Assembly (NCBI GenBank): GCA_037127315.1
Contig: JBBBDQ010000917.1
Span: 124,001-188,000, forward strand
DNA: 64,000 nt
Direction of reading: 5' to 3'
From: Ascarosepion bandense
Taxonomy: Eukaryota > Mollusca > Cephalopoda > Sepiida > Sepiidae
Part shown: positions 31,236 through 43,347 of the stretch, in pieces
Layout of the letters: each line of letters begins with the position of its first letter
How positions within the stretch are numbered: the stretch's first letter is position 1
The notes under the pieces: model-generated
Seen by the model: the letters and a program-made list of their open reading frames with translations, nothing else
What the model was told of the DNA's origin: nothing
Databases searched by the model: none
Translations under genes and position numbers: made by a program

Positions 31236-32753
31236 ATGATGAAAATTTTCCCTCAACTACAATTTGGAATCCTCACTTTTGCCTTGTACCATCTGGCTAG
31301 TACTGACAAAATTCTTTTTTTGTCACTTCCTTATTTTGGTCACTTAAACCCAATGGTCAAAGTGGCTGTAGAACTGTCAAACCTTGGCCACTCTAGCTTT
31401 ATCACAATTCCAGAGAGGTATCGTTCAAATTTCAAGACTATAAAAAATGGAGTCAATTTCCTGGTTGTTGATGAATTCCCAGAAATTACTGCTTTTGACA
31501 AACTTTGTCTGAAGTTATTTTCATTTCAAGGTGAAGCTTCTGAGCAGGAAACATTTCAGGCTTTACACCGTGTGTGTGATCAATATCTTTTCGATGAAGA
31601 TCTTTTCTTGAAATTAGAATCACTTAATGCCTCTCTTGCAGTCATTGATGCAAACTTTATGAGCAACTGTCTTGTTGTTTTTGCATACAAACTCCACATT
31701 CCTTTTATAGTGTTCGGAATCCACAATCATATCACTATTCACCGAACGCCATGGGCATTTTCTGTTTTCCGTCATATGCTTTCACTTCAACCAAAAGGAA
31801 CACCTTTTTTCCAGAGAATTTCCAATACCTTAGCTAACTTGCAAGACTATTTCCGACCATCAATTGGTTCACCTGGTAGAAGCATCAAAGACTACGTTCC
31901 TGAACGTCCAGATATTTCTTTTGAGGATCTTTTTCGCCAAGCTGAACTGTTTATTGTTGACTCTGATGTATTCTTAGACCCGGCTTTGCCAGCACTTCCA
32001 AATGTCAAATACATTGGGGGAATGGCTTCTCAGCCAGCCGAACCCCTTCAAGGAAATATTTTGGATTTCGTCAATGCTTCCAAAAACAGGGTCATTGTTG
32101 TATCACCAGGAAGTCTCATCAGTTGGGAGATCCATGCAAGAAAAATGGAAGAAGCATTCAGTAAGATTAAATACGATGTCGTCTGGAAACATTCAAATTC
32201 TTCTTATTCCCGACCAAATGTTCTATTAACAAAATGGTTGCCCCAGAATGATCTTCTTGGCCATCCAAACACCAAACTGTTTATCACCCATTGTGGCAAC
32301 AGTGGTCAGTATGAAAGCCTTTACCATGCTGTTCCCATGATCGGCTTTCCTGTTTTTGCTGACCAACCTTTTAATGGCTATCGGATGCAGGTAAAAGGTT
32401 ATGGAATATCGATGGACATGTACACGTACACAGTAGATGAGCTGGTAAGAAATATCAAAGAAGTCATTGAAAATCACAAATACAAGAAAAAAATTGCAAG
32501 AGCCAGCATGATATTTCGATCTCAAAAAGAACGTCCGGCAGAGAAAGCAGCCCGCCATATTGACGAAATTCTGAAATATGGAGGCGATCATTTGAGATCA
32601 GAATGTCAACAGATTCCATTGTATCAATTTTTAATGTTGGACATCGGGGCTGTTCTTTTGTCAGCTGCTTTTCTAGTTGTATTTTTTATTATATTTTCTT
32701 TACAGAAATGTTTTAAATTAGTTTGTTCTAGAAAGAAGACAAAAATTGAATAA
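31236..32753 (+). CDS. UDP-glycosyltransferase, membrane-bound, intact
   Basis: Predicted GT1-family enzyme that transfers a sugar from a UDP-sugar to small lipophilic acceptors, working in the endoplasmic reticulum lumen. I chose the double ATG at 31236/31239 because it follows the splice acceptor (exon starts 31219) and opens a signal-peptide-like stretch; the frame extends further upstream but through intron and LINE sequence. With this start the protein is 505 residues, normal for animal UGTs. The N-terminal half has PYFGHLNP (residues 32-39, candidate catalytic His36) and VIDANF (partner Asp138). The C-terminal half has WLPQNDLLGHP (from 334) and the UGT signature around FITHCGNSGQYESLYHAVPM (from 348), then GFPVFADQ with Asp376-Gln377. 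A membrane helix spans about 462-490, and the tail ends KTKIE, fitting a KxKxx retrieval signal. No introns or stops break it. Acceptor, sugar and isoform cannot be told from sequence. Confidence 0.95.
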   Translation: MMKIFPQLQFGILTFALYHLASTDKILFLSLPYFGHLNPMVKVAVELSNLGHSSFITIPERYRSNFKTIKNGVNFLVVDEFPEITAFDKLCLKLFSFQGEASEQETFQALHRVCDQYLFDEDLFLKLESLNASLAVIDANFMSNCLVVFAYKLHIPFIVFGIHNHITIHRTPWAFSVFRHMLSLQPKGTPFFQRISNTLANLQDYFRPSIGSPGRSIKDYVPERPDISFEDLFRQAELFIVDSDVFLDPALPALPNVKYIGGMASQPAEPLQGNILDFVNASKNRVIVVSPGSLISWEIHARKMEEAFSKIKYDVVWKHSNSSYSRPNVLLTKWLPQNDLLGHPNTKLFITHCGNSGQYESLYHAVPMIGFPVFADQPFNGYRMQVKGYGISMDMYTYTVDELVRNIKEVIENHKYKKKIARASMIFRSQKERPAEKAARHIDEILKYGGDHLRSECQQIPLYQFLMLDIGAVLLSAAFLVVFFIIFSLQKCFKLVCSRKKTKIE

Positions 32754-33220
32754 GATTTTGAAAATATTGAAGTAATACATGGAGTTATATAATATTCTGT
32801 TAATATTTTTAATAGATGAAATTATGTTTGGTTTGGTTGTTACATTCATGATGTATAGTTACAGATAAGCGACACAACTTGTAAAATAGCAAAACGATTT
32901 TAAATTGTGGGCAATTTAGAATAACAATATGCAACTATCATTATTTTGGGATTTGTTTCAAAGAATTGGCAACATGTTGGAAAAGGAAACATGTTTTAAA
33001 GATTGTGTTACATGTTTCTTAATTCTTCGGGACGTTTTGTTAATTTTCTTTTTAACGGGAAGAAAGATCTGCAATACTCTGTTACTGCTTTGATACATTT
33101 TGATACATTTATACATATTGTATTTATTATATTTACTTTGTACATTTTGATTCCGTGAAGATAAGTGAATCTTAATTTGGTTCAACAGTTTTATTAATAA
33201 AAAAAATATTTTATATGATC
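32754..33220 (+). other. UGT 3' untranslated region with poly(A) signal
   Basis: AT-rich sequence after the stop. An AATAAA at 33196-33201 is the best cleavage signal, just before the Helitron-like insertion at 33226. Other AATAAA-like motifs exist, so the exact 3' end is uncertain. Confidence 0.5.
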
Positions 33221-33225
33221 TTTTA

Positions 33226-33935
33226 TCTAAACTTATTTATAAATGAATTTTGTCTATGTGTGTGTGTGTCTGTGTGTCCATTACCTATAGACTCCGAAAC
33301 GGCTGAACCGATTTTTTTGAAAATTTACAGAGTTGTACTATAGAAGTCTGCGAGTGTTCTTATCTAGGTTTTGTGTCAAGGTACCCTCAAAAAATATCAA
33401 ATCGAAAAAATCAGGTTATAGAAGGAGTAGTTCGATTTTAATCAAATTTGATACACTCATAGACAAAGACATAAGAAACGATATTCAGAAGTTTCAAGGT
33501 TGCAGTTCTTACAATAGTGCAGAAAATCAATAATATATATATATAAAAGGCAAGATGTTTGTGTGTGTGTCTGTTTATCGGCCTGTATGTCTGCATTTTT
33601 TTCAGCCTTTTTATTTTAGTTTTTGCTTCGGGTTTGGCTTTAAGTAGGTATAATTGTAGTTCTTAGTCTCAGCTATGATACCATTTACTCAGAGGACTTA
33701 TTTAGCCTTCAAAATTCAGTTTACGACAAAAAAAACTTATTTGATATCGATACCAGGAAATCAAAATTTGACTTACATCCATTCATTTTTCTTTCAGTCT
33801 ATGGTTTCACATTAACTGGAAACAACTATTGCTTTTTAGTCTTTTGTGCCAATGTCCAAAGAGTCTGAGCTCCATGACCATGGATTAGTTTTAAAGCTTT
33901 CATTACACCCAAGCAACGCCAGGCTATACTGCTAG
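33226..33935 (+). mobile_element. Non-autonomous Helitron-like element (710 bp)
   Basis: Begins TCTAAACTTATTTATAAATG after an A, and ends AAGCAACGCCAGGCTATACT, G and CTAG before a T: the expected A|TC..CTAG|T insertion. Internally it has CCGAAACGGCTGAACCGATT and TATAAAAGGCAAGATGTTTG. Longest copy in the window; no Rep/helicase gene. Confidence 0.72.
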
Positions 33936-33939
33936 TTTC

Positions 33940-34150
33940 AAATAAAACTGTGATGAGCTGTGGATTTTGTGACTGACTGTATGTGACTATGATGATGTGA
34001 AATATGTGACTGATTGTAATGACATAAAAAAATCAGTCTGTGATGAAGTAAAATATGTGACCGATGTATTTAAAGTGTTTGACTGTGATAAGTCAATTCT
34101 CTGATTGGCTGTGATGACGTGACTTATGGGACTGTGATATGTAAATAATG
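33940..34150 (+). repeat. Relic of the 123-bp satellite (copy B)
   Basis: About two diverged units: TGAAGTAAAATATGTGACCG, TTGACTGTGATAAGTCAATT, CTGATTGGCTGTGATGACG and GATATGTAAATAATG. GATAAGTCAATT at 34086-34097 is the point to which the UGT relics A and C are joined. Confidence 0.75.
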
Positions 34151-34500
34151 TGATTTAATCGAATAACCAAAGTGGCAACAATGTCCCACCCTTTTACACT
34201 TAGATTTACCAAGTGCAGGCAACAATTATACTCCAGCAGTTTCTTTTCTCGTGCTTCCCCCTGTGGAAGTCCCTTCCATATACTTGCTTTTCTGACAGCT
34301 ACAACCTCCAAGAATTTAAATCCAAAGCCAATTCCAATGTTTATCCATTTATCTCCAGCACTTGCCCATTGTTTTTCACCCACTGTAGAAGGTTCGTATT
34401 TTGTCTTCACTCTCCCCCTGTCTAAAACCTCAACACTCTTATGCAGTCACCTGCATATCAGTGGCAGTACCAGCTTGCTTGGGGTGAAATGATAAAAGAA
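34150..34500 (+). mobile_element. LINE 3' end, CR1/Jockey-like
   Basis: Frames read HPFTLRFTKCRQQLYSSSFF, then SLPYTCFSDSYNLQEFKSKA and NSNV, the same reverse-transcriptase tail as at 30566-31093. Ends CACCTGCATATCAGTGGCAG and CTTGCTTGGGGTGAAATGAT before an A-rich end. Frameshifted. Confidence 0.8.
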
Positions 34501-34569
34501 TACAAAACCATAAATCTGTCCTTTCCATGATCTCGCTTCTTAAGTGAACATAAAACATCTTTTCATGAA

Positions 34570-34790
34570 AACAATTCTTTCGTAAACATCAGCATCCATG
34601 AAACTGTCCTTTTCATGACAACGCTCTTCAATGAACACAAAATTGTCCTTTTCATGACAACGCTCCTCAGTGAACACAAAACGTCCTTTTCATGACAACG
34701 CTCCTCAGTGAACATAAAACTGTCCTTTTCATGGCAACGCTCTTCAGTGACCACAAAACTATCCTTTTCATGGCAACACATTTTCACACT
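34570..34790 (+). repeat. 39-bp minisatellite, about 6 units (copy B)
   Basis: CATGACAACGCTCYTCAGTG starts at 34614, 34653, 34691, 34730 and 34769 (period 39, once 38). The unit aligns with the 51-bp unit of C with a 12-bp difference in the middle, so it is the same locus in a shorter-unit form. Confidence 0.88.
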
Positions 34791-35259
34791 CTACATGAGC
34801 TTGCAGAATTATTTCTCACCTCGCACCCTATAATATTTCTATTGATGTATTTTCTAAAACAAAAAGATGAACTTAACAATATTTTTATCTGTTTTCGTTT
34901 TGTTTTTCGTTGTCTTCCATCATTTAATGTGTTTGTGGATCAGTATACCTCACCCGCAACAAGCCCATCTTCTACTCTCCACATTTGTCATGAATGAAAG
35001 ATATTGATTCTTTAATCCTTTTAGAATTGGCTCCTGTTCATAATATGAATACCATGTCAAATCGATTGTATACAAGTAACTATCGATATTTTGTTTTTAT
35101 TTACATATGTCAACATTATGCCATTGTTAATTTGCAGATTGCTGATTTCCTTTTTCACAATTTGTAATAACACGTGCTTATTAATAGCATTTTCAAACAT
35201 TTAATTTTTTAAATTAAAAAAGTAAAGCTTACGTAACATTTTCTTAAAGTCAGTTGACA
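34790..35259 (+). other. Conserved spacer between minisatellite and 73-bp satellite (B)
   Basis: Collinear with 62888-63365: CACACTCTACATGAGCTTGC, GTATACCTCACCCGCAACAA and ATTGGCTCCTGTTCATAATA. An open frame (SHPIIFLLMYFLKQKDELNN to STLHICHE) is kept in both, and its two length differences are multiples of three. No family recognised. Confidence 0.7.
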
Positions 35260-38200
35260 CTACACTATGACAATTTTAAAATTATAATAGTGTCAACACT
35301 TTTTCAATCTGACAAATGTTGTGGTTTGACAAAGGTTTAACCAATGCTACCCTCCAAAAATAGAATCAATACTTTTTCATTCTGACAAATGTTGTGGCTT
35401 CACAAAGGTTTAACAAATGCTAACCTACAAAAATAGAATCAATACTTTTTCAACCTGACAAATATTGTGGCTTGTCAAAGGTCTAACAAATGCTAACCTA
35501 CAAAAATAGAATCAATACTTTTTCAACCTGACAGATATTGTGGCTTGACAAAGGCTTAACAAATGCTAACCTACAAAAATAGAATCAATACTTTTTCATT
35601 CTGACAAATGTTGTGGCATGACAACGTTTAACAAATGCTAACATACAAAAATAGAATCAATACTTTTTCATTCTGACAAATGTTTTGCCTTGTCAAAGGT
35701 CTAACATATGCTAGCCTACAAAAATAGAATCAGTACTTTTTCATTCTGCCAAATGTTGTGGCTTGACGAAGGTCTAAAGAATGCTAACCTTTCAAAATAG
35801 AATCAATATTTTTTTCATTCTGACAAATGTTGTGGCTTGGCAAAGGTTTAACAAATGCTAGCCTACAAAAATAGAATCAATACTTTTTCATTCTGACAAA
35901 TGTTGTGGCTGGACAAGGGTTTAACAAATGCTACCTTACAAAAATAGAATCAATACTTTTTCATTCTGACAAATGTTGTGGCTTGACAAAGGTTTAACAA
36001 ATGCTATCCTACAAAAATAGAATCAATACTTTTTCAATCTGACAAATGTGGCTTGGCAAAGGTTTAACAAATGCTAGCCTACAAAAATAGAATCAATACT
36101 TTTTCATTCTGACAAATGTTGTGGCTTGACAAAGGTTTAACAAATGCTACCTTACAAAAATAGATTCAATACTTTTTCAATCTGACAAATGTTGTGGCTT
36201 AACAAAGGTTTAACAAATGCTATCCTACAAAAATAGAATCAATACTTTTTCATTCTGACAAATATGGCTTGACGAAGGTCTAACGAATGCTAACCTAGAA
36301 AAATAAAATCGATATTTTTTCATTCTGACAAATGTTGTGGCTTGACGGATGTCCCACAAATGCTAACCTACAAAAATAGAATCAATACTTTTTCATTCTG
36401 ACAAATGTTCTGGCTTGACGAAGGTTTAACAAATGATTACTTACAAAAATAGAATCAATACATTTTCATTCTGACAAATGTTTCGGCTTGTCAAAGGTCT
36501 AACAAATGCTAACTTACAAAAATAGAATCAGTATTTTTTCATTCTGCCAAATGTTGTGGCTTGTCAAAGTTATAACAAATGCTAACATATAAAAATAGAA
36601 TCAATATTTTTTCATTCTGACAAATATTGTGGCTTGTCAAAGGTCTAACAAATGCTAACCTACAAAAATAGAATCAATACTTTTTCATTCTGACAAATGT
36701 TCTGGCTTGACAATGGTTTAACAAATGCTAGCCTACAAAAATATAATCAATACTTTTTCATTCTGACAAATGTTGTGTCTTGACGAAGGTCTAACAAATG
36801 CTACCCTACAAAAATAGAATCAATACTTTTTCATTCTGACAGATATTGTGGCTTGACAAAGGCTTAACAAATGCTACCCTACAAAAATAGAATCAATACT
36901 TTTTCATTCTGACAAATGTTGTGGCTTGACGAACATTTAACAAATGCTAACCTACAAAAATAGAATCAATCCTTTTTCATTCTGACAAATGTTGTGGCAT
37001 GACAACGTTTAACAAATGCAAACATACAAAAATAGAAAATACTTTTTCATTCTGACAAATGTTGTGGCTTGACGAAGGTCTAACAAATGTTACCCTACAA
37101 AAATAGAATCAATACTTTTTCATTCTGACAGATATTGTGGCTTGACAAAGGCTTAACAAATGCTACCCGACAAAAATAGAATCAATACTTTTTCATTCTG
37201 ATAAATGTTGTGGCTTGACGAACATTTAACAAATGCTAACCTACAAAAATAGAATCAATCCTTTTTCATTCTGACAAATGTTGTGGCATGACAACGTTTA
37301 ACAAATGCTAACATACAAAAATAGAAAATACTTTTTCATTCTGACAAATGTTGTGGCTTGAAAAAGGTTTAACAAATGCTACCTTACAAAAATAGAATCA
37401 ATACTTTTTCAATCTGACAAATGTGGCTTGGCAAAGGTTTAACAAATGCTACCTTACAAAAATAGAATCAATACTTTTTCAATCTGACAAATGTGGCTTG
37501 GCAAAGGTTTAACAAATGCTAACCTACAAAAATAAAATCAATACTTTTTCATTCTGACAAATGTTGTGGCATGACAACGTTTAACAAATGCTAACATACA
37601 AAAATAGAATCAATACTTTTTCATTCTGACAAATGTTTTGCCTTGTCAAAGGTCTAACATATGCTAGCCTACAAAAATAGAATCAGTACTTTTTCATTCT
37701 GCCAAATGTTGTGGCTTGACGAAGGTCTAAAGAATGCTAACCTTTCAAAATAGAATCAATACTTTTTCAATCTGACAAATGTGGCTTGGCAAAGGTTTAA
37801 CAAATGCTAACCTACAAAAATAAAATCAATACTTTTTCATTCTGACAAATGTTGCAGCTTGACAAGGGTTTGGCAAATGCTAGCCTAGAAAAATAGAATT
37901 AATACTTTTTCATTCTGACAAATGTTCCGGCTTGACAAGGGTTTGTGAAATGCTAGCCTAGAAAAATAGAATTAATACGTTTTCATTCTGACAAATGTTG
38001 TGGCTTGACAAGGGTTTGGCAAATGCTAGCCTAGAAAAATAGAATTAATACTTTTTCATTCTGACAAATGTTGCGGCTTGACAAGGGTTTGGCAAATGCT
38101 AGCCAAAATAGAATTAATACTTTTTCATTCTGACAAATGTTGCGGCTTGACAAGGGTTTAACATATGCTAGCCTACAAAAATAGAATCAATACCTTTTCA

Positions 38201-40692
38201 TTCTGACAAATGTTGTGGCTTGACGAAGGTTTAACAAATGCTAAGCTACAAAAATAGAATCAATACTTTTTCATTCTGACAAATGTTCTGGCTTGACAAT
38301 GGTTTAACAAATGCTAGCCTACAATAATAGAATCAATACTTTTTCATTCTGACAAATGTTGTGGCTTGACAATGGTTTAACAAATGCTAGCCTACAAAAA
38401 TAGAATCAATACTTTTTCATTCTGACAAATGTTGTGGCTTGACGAAGGTCTAACAAATGCTACCCTACAAAAATAGAATCAATACTTTTTCATTCTGACA
38501 GATATTGTGGCTTGACAAGGGTTTAACATATGCTACCCTACAAAAATAGAATCAATACTTTTTCATTCTGACAAATGTTGTGGCTTGACGAACATTTAAC
38601 AAATGCTAACCTACAAAAATAGAATCAATCCTTTTTCATTCTGACAAATGTTGTGGCATGACAACGTTTAACAAATGCAAACATACAAAAATAGAAAATA
38701 CTTTTTCATTCTGACAAATGTTGTGGCTTGAAAAAGGTTTAACAAATGCTACCTTACAAAAATAGAATCAATACTTTTTCAATCTGACAAATGTGGCTTG
38801 GCAAAGGTTTAACAAATGCTAACCTACAAAAATAAAATCAATACTTTTTCATTCTGACAAATTTTGCAGCTTGACAAGGGTTTGGCAAATGCTAGCCTAG
38901 AAAAATAGAATTAATACTTTTTCATTCTGACAAATGTTGTGGCTTGACAAGGGTTTGGCAAATGCTAGCCTAGAAAAATAGAATTAATACTTTTTCATTC
39001 TGACAAATGTTGCCGCTTGACAAGAGTTTGGCAAATGCTAGCCAAAATAGAATCAATACTTTTTCATTCTGACAAATGTTGTGGCTTGACGAAGGTTTAA
39101 CAAATGCTAAGCTACAAAAATAGAATCAATACTTTTTCATTCTGACAAATGTTCTGGCTTGACAATGGTTTAACAAATGCTAGCCTACAATAATAGAATC
39201 AATACTTTTTCATTCTGACAAATGTTCTGGCTTGACAATGGTTTAACAAATGCTACCCTACAAAAATAGAATCAATACTTTTTCATTCTGACAAACGTTG
39301 TGGCTTGACGAAGGTCTAACAAATGCTACCCTACAAAAATAGAATCAATACTTTTTCATTCTGACAGATATTGTGGCTTGACAAGGGTTTAACATATGCT
39401 ACCCTACAAAAATAGAATCAATACTTTTTCATTCTGACAAATGTTGTGGCATGACAACGTTTAACAAATGCTAACATACAAAAATAGAAAATACTTTTTC
39501 ATTCTGACAAATGTGGCTTGAAAAAGGTTTAACAAATGCTACCTTACAAAAATAGAATCAATACTTTTTCAATCTGACAAATGTGTCTTGGCAAAGGTTT
39601 AACAAATGCTAACCTACAAAAATAAAATCAATATTTTTCATTCTGACAAATGTTGCAGCTTGACAAGGGTTTAGCAAATGCTAGCCTAGAAAAATAGAAT
39701 TAATACTTTTTCATTCTGACAAATGTTGTGGCTTGACATGGGTTTGGCAAATGCTAGCCTACAAAAATAGAATTAATACTTTTTCATTCTGACAAATGTT
39801 GCGGCTTGACAAGGGTTTAACATATGCTAGCCTACAAAAATAGAATCAATACTTTTTCATTCTGACAAATGTTGTGGCTTGACGAAAATTTCACAAATGC
39901 TAACCTACAAAAATAGAATCAATACTTTTTCATTCTGACAAATGTTGTGGCTTCACAAAGGTTTAACAAATGCTAAGCTACAAAAATAGAATCAATACTT
40001 TTTCATTCTGACAAATGTTGTGGCTTAACGAAGGTCTAACAAATGCTACCCTACAAAAATAGAATCAATACTTTTTCATTCTGACAAATGTTGTGGCTTG
40101 ACGAACATTTAACAAATGCTAACCTACAAAAATAGAATCAATCCTTTTTCATTCTGACAAATGTTGTGGCATGACAACGTTTAACAAATGCTAACATACA
40201 AAAATAGAAAATACTTTTTCATTCTGACAAATGTTGCGGCTTGACAAGGGTTTAACATATGCTAGCCTACAAAAATAGAATCAATACTTTTTCATTCTGA
40301 CAAATGTTGTGGCTTGACGAAAATTTCACAAATGCTAACCTACAAAAATAGAATCAATACATTTTCATTCTGACAAATGTTGTGGCTTGACAAAGGTTTA
40401 ACAAATGCTAAGCTACAAAAATAGAATCAATACATTTTCATTCTGACAAATGTTTCGGCTTGTCAAAGGTCTAACAAATGCTAACTTACAAAAATAGAAT
40501 CAATATTTTTTCATTCTGACAATGTTCTGGCTTGACAAAGGTTTAACAAATGCTACCTTACAAAAATAGAAACAATACTTTTTAATTCTGACAAATGTTG
40601 TGGCATGACAAAAATTTTAACCAATGCTACTCTACAAAAATAGAATCAATACTTTTTCATTATGAGAAATGTTGTGGCTTGACGAAGGTCTA
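35260..40692 (+). repeat. 73-bp satellite, about 74 units (copy B)
   Basis: Unit: CAATACTTTTTCATTCTGAC, AAATGTTGTGGCTTGACAAA, GGTTTAACAAATGCTAACCT and ACAAAAATAGAAT. Variants include ~69-bp units lacking TGTTG-type bases and units with GTTTGGCAAATGCTAGCC. Blocks of several units recur, for example 36900-37080 and 37195-37360, so growth was partly by multi-unit duplication. Two units at the same place in C mark the common origin. Confidence 0.95.
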
Positions 40693-40699
40693 ACACAAC

Positions 40700-41135
40700 G
40701 GTAAATTTTCGTTTTCGGGCCTAAGGGCTTTTATCCCATCAAATTATTCCAAAAAAATTTTTTCTGTGCAAATGTATATGCTGAACTAAAATCAATAATT
40801 AAATATTGAACAAACCTACCTTTTTTTATGCTAACGACCAGAAAAAAAAATCGGCGTTTTCCCCCATTTTTTTGTCAGCCATTACCGGCTTACATTCGCA
40901 ACTGAATGATTTTAGGCGTAGGAAGAAAACTTTGGCCTATTTACTTCGTGTCTGTAAATTCTTTGCAGAAATTACTACGCGATTTTTTTTTCTTTCTTTT
41001 TTTTACGGTACTCAATTTCCGCAGACAGTTGCGTGTATTTACGTGGTTTTTTCTTCTTTTTTTCTTTTTTTTGGCACTTAATTTCAGAAAAAAGTTGCGT
41101 GTACTTAATTTCAGCAGAAAGTTAATTTTCAAATA
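40700..41135 (+). repeat. Start of segmental-duplication copy C
   Basis: Homology to 25853-26250 begins at 40700, only a few bases after the last 73-bp satellite unit. A second CTTAATTTC..AGAAAGTT phrase is repeated at 41070-41120. Confidence 0.8.
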
Positions 41136-41287
41136 CAGTCGAACCTTGAGATGGGAATGCCCCAACATAGGATTTTTTTGAGATACGACGAAAATGTTCG
41201 CTAGATTTAAGCCTTGAGATACGACGAATAATTTGAGATACGACGATCGACGTTTCAAAAAATCAATTCGTTTATTCGTTCGGCTAG

Positions 41288-41430
41288 CCCAGGGGTCAGC
41301 AAAGTGATCGATATCGACCCCTGGGGGCCGATGGGGCTATTCAAGGGGTCGATAATTGTCTAGGCGTCGAAAGGGGGTCGATAGACTCCGCAAACGATTT
41401 TTCAATTATAAAAGTATTCATAAAAAAGGA
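41288..41430 (+). mobile_element. Possible hAT terminal fragment nested in Tigger
   Basis: CCCAGGGGTCAGCAAAGTGA followed by repeated GGGGTCGAT-type motifs resembles one end of a hAT element. The other end and any transposase are not visible. Low certainty. Confidence 0.3.
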
Positions 41431-42223
41431 TCACCTTTACTTTTGATTTTGTAATCGGTCGCAGTATTTTTATTTTACCTACATGTATGATGCTGTAGCT
41501 GTTCACAGTGGCATCAATCCTCCTGGTTGTCATATGTAGGGACCCCAATTTTCTGCGATGAATCGTGGACTCAATCGCGGAATTGTTGATTTGAAACGGA
41601 ATTCCATGTTTTTTTTTGTTTTTTTTATGTAATCATTTTCCATTTAAATGAACCATTTCCTTTTTCTTTTTAATATAAATACTTAAAAACTGTCTTTTGT
41701 GTTTTTGTAAATATTCTTATAAATAAATAAAACATGACCTTGTTATTTCTTTTAATTTTAATCCTTATAAATATTTCTAATTATTTTTCCTTTTCAGACC
41801 TAATAGAATAATTTTAAAGTTCAGTTTCTGCACTCATACAAAAAAAATCCTAGATTACTAAAAAAAACGTTAAAAAACTGTAGCGATGCAGATCAGAGTC
41901 AGTTAGAACCCCCCACCCCCACCCAATACACTGTCTGACTGATTAAGCGAAGTGGGTTTTATAGACAATAGTTTTAACTTAAAAAGAATGAAAGAAGGAA
42001 AAAGAGCAAGATCAGCAGAGAGATACATTTTTAACAATCTGTTTGTTTGGTTTCATTTTATAACTTGTTATTTTTATGTAATGCTACATTTCTCTTATAC
42101 AATTTCCTCCAGCCAGTTCGTTAGTCGGCGTGTCGTACAGTGAACATATTGATGCTGTGAGTGTGCGAATCTCGTGTTTTTTCTTCACTTTGCGAACATT
42201 GATTAACTTTTATTGTGTGAATC

Positions 42224-42988
42224 ATGGGTCCTAAATCTAAGGATAAGGATGGGGATAAGAAAAATCCAAAGAAAATGATCTCAATGGAAATTAAACATGA
42301 GATAATATCGAAGCATGAACGAGGTGCGAGAATCGTTGACTTGGCCACTGAATATGGTCGAAATGCTTCGACCATATCAACCATTCTTAAACAAAGAATA
42401 AAGAAGTTGCAGCCTTCTAAAGGCGTAACTATTATTTCGAAATTGCATTCAGAGTTGCACAACGAGATGGAACGCTTACTTTTGGTCTGGATAAAGGAAA
42501 AGGAACTGGCCGGTGAGTCCGTTACAGAAACTATAACTTGTGAAAAGGCTGTCGCCATCTTTAATAACCTTAAACGGGATGCAGGTGAGGAGGGAGAAGA
42601 GTCATCGCAAGGCAGTGGAGATGCGTTTAAAGCCAGTCGTGGCTGGTTTGATAATTTTGAAAGGCGTTCTGGCATTCACTCAGTCGTTAGGCATGGCGAA
42701 GCTGAAAGCGCAGATGTAAAGGCTGTGGAAAATTTTATCCTGAAATTCAATTCTATTATTTCCCAGGAAGGTTACATACCTCAACATGTATTTAATTGCG
42801 ATGAAACGGGGCTTTCTTGGAAAAAAATGCCAAGCAGGACCTATATCACCGGTGAAGAATCGAAGCTTCCCGGACATAAGCCTATGAAGGATAGGCTAAC
42901 GCTCGGTCTTTGCGCTAACGCTACGGGCGATTGTAAAGTGAAGCCTCCTCTAAAAGTTTTAGATGAGGCAATGTTTACCGCTTTTTAA
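42224..42988 (+). pseudogene. Tigger/CENP-B-like transposase, C-terminally truncated
   Basis: A 254-residue frame from the ATG at 42224. Residues about 18-62 form a psq/CENP-B-type helix-turn-helix (IKHEIISKHERGARIVDLAT). About 84-160 is the second CENP-B/Tc5-type DNA-binding domain (SRGWFDNFERRSGIHSVVRH). From about 167 a DDE endonuclease domain begins with FNCDETGLSW, giving the first catalytic Asp193. The later catalytic acidic residues and the rest of the roughly 500-residue protein are missing: similarity ends near residue 245 and a stop follows at 42986-42988. It could bind DNA but not transpose. A host-recruited protein is possible but unsupported. Confidence 0.88.
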
Positions 42989-43030
42989 AGACAATCTATC
43001 TATACAAAAAATAATATCTGCAAAATATAT

Positions 43031-43139
43031 TTAAATTATTTTTTAATTAATAAAAACCATTTTATTGAATAATTTAAGAAATTTCTTAGCACAATATCAA
43101 CATTTTAGAGGTCACGGAGTATTAGGATGATTGTCACTA
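43031..43139. other. AT-rich filler after the Tigger fragment
   Basis: No recognisable inverted-repeat end or gene. Confidence 0.4.
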
Positions 43140-43346
43140 TTTTTGTTTTTTTTTTAATCGTATCACCCTGAGCAAGGCGGTAACGCCACTGATGTGCAAG
43201 GGGCTACGTAATCGTGAAAAGAGAAAGCCGGAAACCACATCCTAAACAGGGAACAAGGGATGAGCTTCTTAACCTGTTTAATAGACGTGGGTGGAGTGTG
43301 AACCGGGCTGCAAGGTGACGGATGAGTTTTTGATATCAAGCGGGTC
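43140..43346 (-). mobile_element. LINE 3'-tail/UTR fragment
   Basis: On the - strand it ends CCCTTGCACATCAGTGGCGT, TACCGCCTTGCTCAGGGTGA, then an A-rich tail (43140-43160 on +). It shares CGGAAACCACATCCT and GTGGGTGGAGTGTGAACCGG with 45980-46145 and 46190-46640. Confidence 0.7.
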
Positions 43347-43347
43347 T

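Larger units (their letters stand above)
41136..43030 (+). mobile_element. Tigger/pogo-type DNA transposon, 3' truncated
   Basis: Starts with CAGTCGAACCTTGAGATGGG after TA, as expected for Tc1/mariner-superfamily insertion at TA. Subterminal TTGAGATACGACGA repeats at 41168-41245 follow. A transposase fragment lies at 42224-42988. I find no matching terminal inverted repeat downstream, so the right end is approximate and probably deleted. Confidence 0.8.

Noticed and set aside
32226..32591. 121-codon frame antisense to the UGT
   Set aside because: Shadow frame of the UGT coding sequence; no independent motif.
35260..40692. CRISPR-like array
   Set aside because: The whole 73-bp unit is repeated with no unique spacers; it is a eukaryotic satellite.
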